Shown here: positions 39,574 to 42,021 of the stretch, piece by piece
How positions within the stretch are numbered: the stretch's first letter is position 1
Layout: each line of letters begins with the position of its first letter
Assembly (NCBI GenBank): GCA_945873955.1
Contig: CAMCFA010000016.1
Span: 1 to 42,021 of the forward strand
DNA: 42,021 nt
Reading direction: 5' to 3'
From: an uncultured Clostridia bacterium
Lineage (GTDB): Bacteria; Bacillota; Clostridia; Oscillospirales; Ruminococcaceae
Position numbers and translations under genes: made by a program
The notes under the pieces: generated by a model
The model's database searches: none
What the model was told of the DNA's origin: nothing
The model's input: only the letters and a program-made list of their open reading frames with translations

Positions 39574-39598
39574 ATGCCGCACCAAAAATGTGCGGCAT
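39574..39598 (-). terminator. Hairpin after the AraC-type regulator gene
   Basis: ATGCCGCAC pairs perfectly with GTGCGGCAT (9 bp), loop CAAAAAT, about 40 bases past the regulator's stop. The minus-strand run-out (ATTGCTTGTC) is a poor U-run, so termination is uncertain. Confidence 0.5.
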
Positions 39599-39637
39599 TC
39601 GGTCTGTCGTTTATTGATCATCACAATATTCTTGCCG

Positions 39638-41764
39638 TCACCGCAGTATCTTTTTTCTGTATTCTGTCGGAGAAAATCCGGTCACCTGCCTGAACTGCCG
39701 TGAGAAGAATTTTTCATCATCGTAACCGCAGCTTACTGCTGTCGCATAAATGCTCATGGCGGTAGAATACAGTAAGTAGCAGGCTTTCATTACCCTTGAA
39801 TTTATGCAGTCGCGGTTGTAACTTACATCAAAGCACTGTCGGTAAATCAAGCGGAAATGCCCCTCGCTGACGCACATTTTTCTGCTGACTTCCGAAAGCT
39901 TGGGCATCTTATTAGGCACTGAAATTATCCTGCTCCTTATGTCGGCAAGCTCGTTATAATGCGGAAGTCTTCTTCGTTCGCTTATCAGACCGACATCGCG
40001 CTCTGCATTCAGCGATACGGCTGAGCGAAGCTCTCCGACCAGCGTGTTATCGGAACTGTGGTATGTGATAATAACCTGCCGTTCATCGTGCCGTGAATAA
40101 ACCTCGTTGTGGAGCGATATTTTCAGTTTCTCAGGAAACATTCCGTTTTCCCTTTTGAACAGGATAAGAAATGTGTTGTCATCGGTCCGGCAGCATATTT
40201 CATGCTGAGCGCATACACGTTTTATTGCTGACGCTGTTTCTGCGATTATATCGCTGCGGTAGTTTTCGCCAAACAGATATTCTCCGCCGTCCGGGAAACT
40301 AAGCTTTACCGCCTGAATGCAGAAGTTATGCCCGGCTTCCTCCACAATGCTTTCAAATTCCCGAAGATTGTAGAACCCCGTCAGCGAATCATACAGTGCG
40401 GATTGCCGCTGGCATTGCGTGAGATAGTGGATATCATTCTTCATTCGCAGAAATTCCAGCGTATCCGCAACAGTCTTGTTCCAGTCGCGGAAGCTGAAAT
40501 CATAGCTCGCCGTGCGGTTGTATTCCAGCACCGTGTACCCGTAAAGCCTTGTCTGAAAGCACACGGGATTCACATAGAAAATCGCAGGGGAATCGTGCTC
40601 CGTAATGAACGGCACAGGAGTTTCGCCACTGCTGAACTTTATCGGAGGTTCTGAATACTCGTTACCTATCGCACAGCACAGGAACTCACCACCGTTGAAA
40701 CGTTCACTGTTCCATGCGCTGTCAAGGCACAGAAAAAGCCTGTCAGCGCCGTGCAGCAGGTAGAAAAACTCGCTTACCGCTTCGGTGTATTCCTCAAGAG
40801 TACGCGATGTGGTGAGCCTGCCGGAAAACTGTGCCACGGTGCTCATAATGGTGTGATACTGGTCTATCTTTTCCGCGTTAAGCTCGTCTAAAAGCTGCGA
40901 ACGGCAGGTGCCGCAGGAGCAGGTGTTTCCGCTTACAAACCTGTCGGAATTGTCTTGAATAGGACTGCCGCCGAGAATAGCACCCACAGCGTCCCGTCCC
41001 ATTTTACGGCGGTTTCTGCGGTAAGTCGTCAGCAGTGGGTAGTGATATATCCTTCCTGCGGTATGGTCGCCGCCGGTCTGGTCGTAACCCGTTACCGTCA
41101 GCTCGCTGGGAATATCCACTCCTGCCGCCGAAAGAACATCACACAGCCCGAACGCCATGGAATCGTTGGTGCATATCACCGCCTGAGGCCGCGGAATTTC
41201 ACCGCTGAGATACCGCCGGGCAAGTTCCTCTCCGGAATCGTTCCAGAAGTTCCCGTAATACACTCTGATATTATCAAGGCTTATTCCGTGCTTTCCGAAT
41301 GCGCGCTTGCAGCCGTTCAGACGCTTTTGCGAAGTGGCGTTGTCCCTGCTTCCCGTCAGTATGTCGATGTCCGTGAAACCGTGAACCGTTATCAGATGTT
41401 CCGTCATTTTCTCAAGGTCGGTTTCATCGTCGGAATAAACGCTCTTAAATCCATCCATCTCCCCGTCAATAACAATGGCGGGGATTTTTGCAGCTCTTAT
41501 TTTATCGACTGTATCGTTGATTATTGTTATATCCCGGAATGCCTCGGCTGTGACAATAACGCCGTCAAATAAATCCGGCTCAAACAGGGAGTAAATTATG
41601 TTCTCATAATTCAGCAGATCATCGTCCTGCCAGTGGTTGTATATGTTTGAGTAGACCGCAACATCGGTGTCTTTTCGGAATGCGGCTTCGGATATTCCGT
41701 ATAGTATATCGCGCTGTTCGGACGCGTCGGCTCTTGCGGTAATGACCGCTATTCTTCTGCGCAT
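39638..41764 (-). CDS. LacI-sensor / degenerate GGDEF / AraC-type regulator
   Basis: A 708-residue transcription factor. Residues 1 to about 275 are a periplasmic-binding-like sensor (RRRIAVITARADASEQRDILYGI; DGVIVTAEAF; TVTGYDQTGGDH). A C-x-C-x-x-C segment (TCSCGTC) and a helical linker follow. From about 455, YDSLTGFYNLREFESIVEEA starts a GGDEF-like domain whose GGDEF loop is degenerate (CRTDDNTFLILF), so it is unlikely to make c-di-GMP. The C-terminal 100 residues are an AraC helix-turn-helix pair (MPKLSEVSRKMCVSEGHFRLIYRQCF; SCGYDDEKFFSRQFRQVTGFSPTEYRK). It diverges from the GH43 gene at 41916 and probably senses its sugar product. There is no signal peptide. Confidence 0.88.
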   Translation of the reverse strand: MRRRIAVITARADASEQRDILYGISEAAFRKDTDVAVYSNIYNHWQDDDLLNYENIIYSLFEPDLFDGVIVTAEAFRDITIINDTVDKIRAAKIPAIVIDGEMDGFKSVYSDDETDLEKMTEHLITVHGFTDIDILTGSRDNATSQKRLNGCKRAFGKHGISLDNIRVYYGNFWNDSGEELARRYLSGEIPRPQAVICTNDSMAFGLCDVLSAAGVDIPSELTVTGYDQTGGDHTAGRIYHYPLLTTYRRNRRKMGRDAVGAILGGSPIQDNSDRFVSGNTCSCGTCRSQLLDELNAEKIDQYHTIMSTVAQFSGRLTTSRTLEEYTEAVSEFFYLLHGADRLFLCLDSAWNSERFNGGEFLCCAIGNEYSEPPIKFSSGETPVPFITEHDSPAIFYVNPVCFQTRLYGYTVLEYNRTASYDFSFRDWNKTVADTLEFLRMKNDIHYLTQCQRQSALYDSLTGFYNLREFESIVEEAGHNFCIQAVKLSFPDGGEYLFGENYRSDIIAETASAIKRVCAQHEICCRTDDNTFLILFKRENGMFPEKLKISLHNEVYSRHDERQVIITYHSSDNTLVGELRSAVSLNAERDVGLISERRRLPHYNELADIRSRIISVPNKMPKLSEVSRKMCVSEGHFRLIYRQCFDVSYNRDCINSRVMKACYLLYSTAMSIYATAVSCGYDDEKFFSRQFRQVTGFSPTEYRKKILR

Positions 41765-41781
41765 AATATCACCCCGTTTAC

Positions 41782-41810
41782 AGTATAGCTTAATTCCGCA
41801 CTAAAGTCAA
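41782..41810 (-). promoter_or_regulatory. Promoter of the AraC-type regulator gene
   Basis: Minus strand TTGACT (41810-41805), a 17-bp spacer, TATACT (41787-41782), 18 bases before the start codon. Confidence 0.7.
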
Positions 41811-41861
41811 GAGCAAAAGTGCATATTATGATTAAAAGGTGGACTAAGAGAATATATGCTA

Positions 41862-41890
41862 TTGAATTTCTGCTTCGCAATGTGTATAAT
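41862..41890 (+). promoter_or_regulatory. Promoter of the second GH43 gene
   Basis: TTGAAT (41862-41867), a 17-bp spacer, TATAAT (41885-41890). The divergent promoters lie about 50 bp apart, so one bound regulator could control both. Confidence 0.75.
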
Positions 41891-41915
41891 AAAACAAAAA
41901 CGATGAGGTGACATA

Positions 41916-42021
41916 ATGAAAATAAGTGATAATTGCTACAAGCTGGAAAATACGGCAAATCCTATCTCGCCGAATGTATTCTGCGCCGACCCGACAGGCG
42001 TTGAGTACAACGGCAGACTGT
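41916..42021 (+). CDS. GH43 family glycoside hydrolase, cytoplasmic form (3' end outside window)
   Basis: The first 35 residues read MKISDNCYKLENTANPISPNVFCADPTGVEYNGRL, matching the lipoprotein GH43 at 21403 (NPLISNIFCADPTSVEYNGRLY) including the catalytic-base Asp, but starting directly without a signal peptide. GAGGTG lies five bases before ATG 41916. It probably acts on imported arabino- or xylo-oligosaccharides and is controlled by the divergent AraC-type regulator. Confidence 0.85.
   Translation, partial: MKISDNCYKLENTANPISPNVFCADPTGVEYNGRL

Overview
The window reads as chromosomal DNA from a Gram-positive gut-type anaerobe, most likely Clostridia (Ruminococcus/Oscillospiraceae-like). 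This is inferred from AGGAGG-type ribosome sites, consensus TTGACA-N17-TATAAT promoters, lipoprotein solute-binding proteins, GH43 enzymes, a RelP/YwaC-type alarmone synthetase, CarD and a corrinoid/ethanolamine module. No rRNA, tRNA or CRISPR array was seen. Gene order is mosaic: metabolic and transport operons separated by small palindromic repeats, one insertion sequence and a patch of decayed mobile-element genes.

Layout. 1-2.8 kb: the 3' end of a protein with exact 99-bp repeats of a FliM/FliY-like peptide, a small alarmone synthetase, CarD, and a polyprenyl-phosphate-type glycosyltransferase. 2.9-7 kb: an orphan sugar-type binding lipoprotein and a divergent duplicated lipoprotein, with a Pho-box-like repeat array between them. 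7-12.2 kb: a LacI regulator converging on a MalE/F/G-type sugar ABC operon. 12.4-18.2 kb: a decayed zinc-ribbon gene, a NaChBac-type sodium channel, a 972-residue acyltransferase-CapA-SGNH fusion, and a membrane protein. 18.4-19.8 kb: a stand-alone lysis cassette (small protein, GH25 lysozyme, XhlA-like protein, holin). 20.1-21.4 kb: an IS5-like element with a frameshifted transposase, abutting a GH43 lipoprotein gene.

23.2-36.2 kb is a nitrogen/peptide metabolic region. eutABC (ethanolamine ammonia-lyase and its reactivase) has no microcompartment gene in view. On the other strand lies a DppBCDF-type peptide ABC operon ending in its binding protein and two tandem S33 peptidases. Diverging from that operon are an acetamidase/formamidase and a corrinoid adenosyltransferase, which could supply the adenosylcobalamin EutBC needs. 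Both the eut and the peptide operons have a strong hairpin at the predicted first bases of the transcript; in the peptide operon one arm can also pair with the ribosome-binding site of the first gene.

36.3-39.5 kb is genomic wreckage: two tandem Ser/Thr kinase genes, each frameshifted, one truncated at a junction with a relaxase fragment, followed by the tail of a serine recombinase. 39.6-42 kb: a large LacI-sensor/degenerate-GGDEF/AraC regulator diverges from a second GH43 gene cut by the window edge. That protein begins without a signal peptide and is a paralogue of the GH43 lipoprotein at 21.4 kb, suggesting an outside/inside pair.

Three copies of a ~95-bp palindromic repeat (8.4, 10.4, 17.3 kb), one carrying a nested 58-bp palindrome, and a 45-bp MITE related to the IS ends are the clearest non-genic structures.
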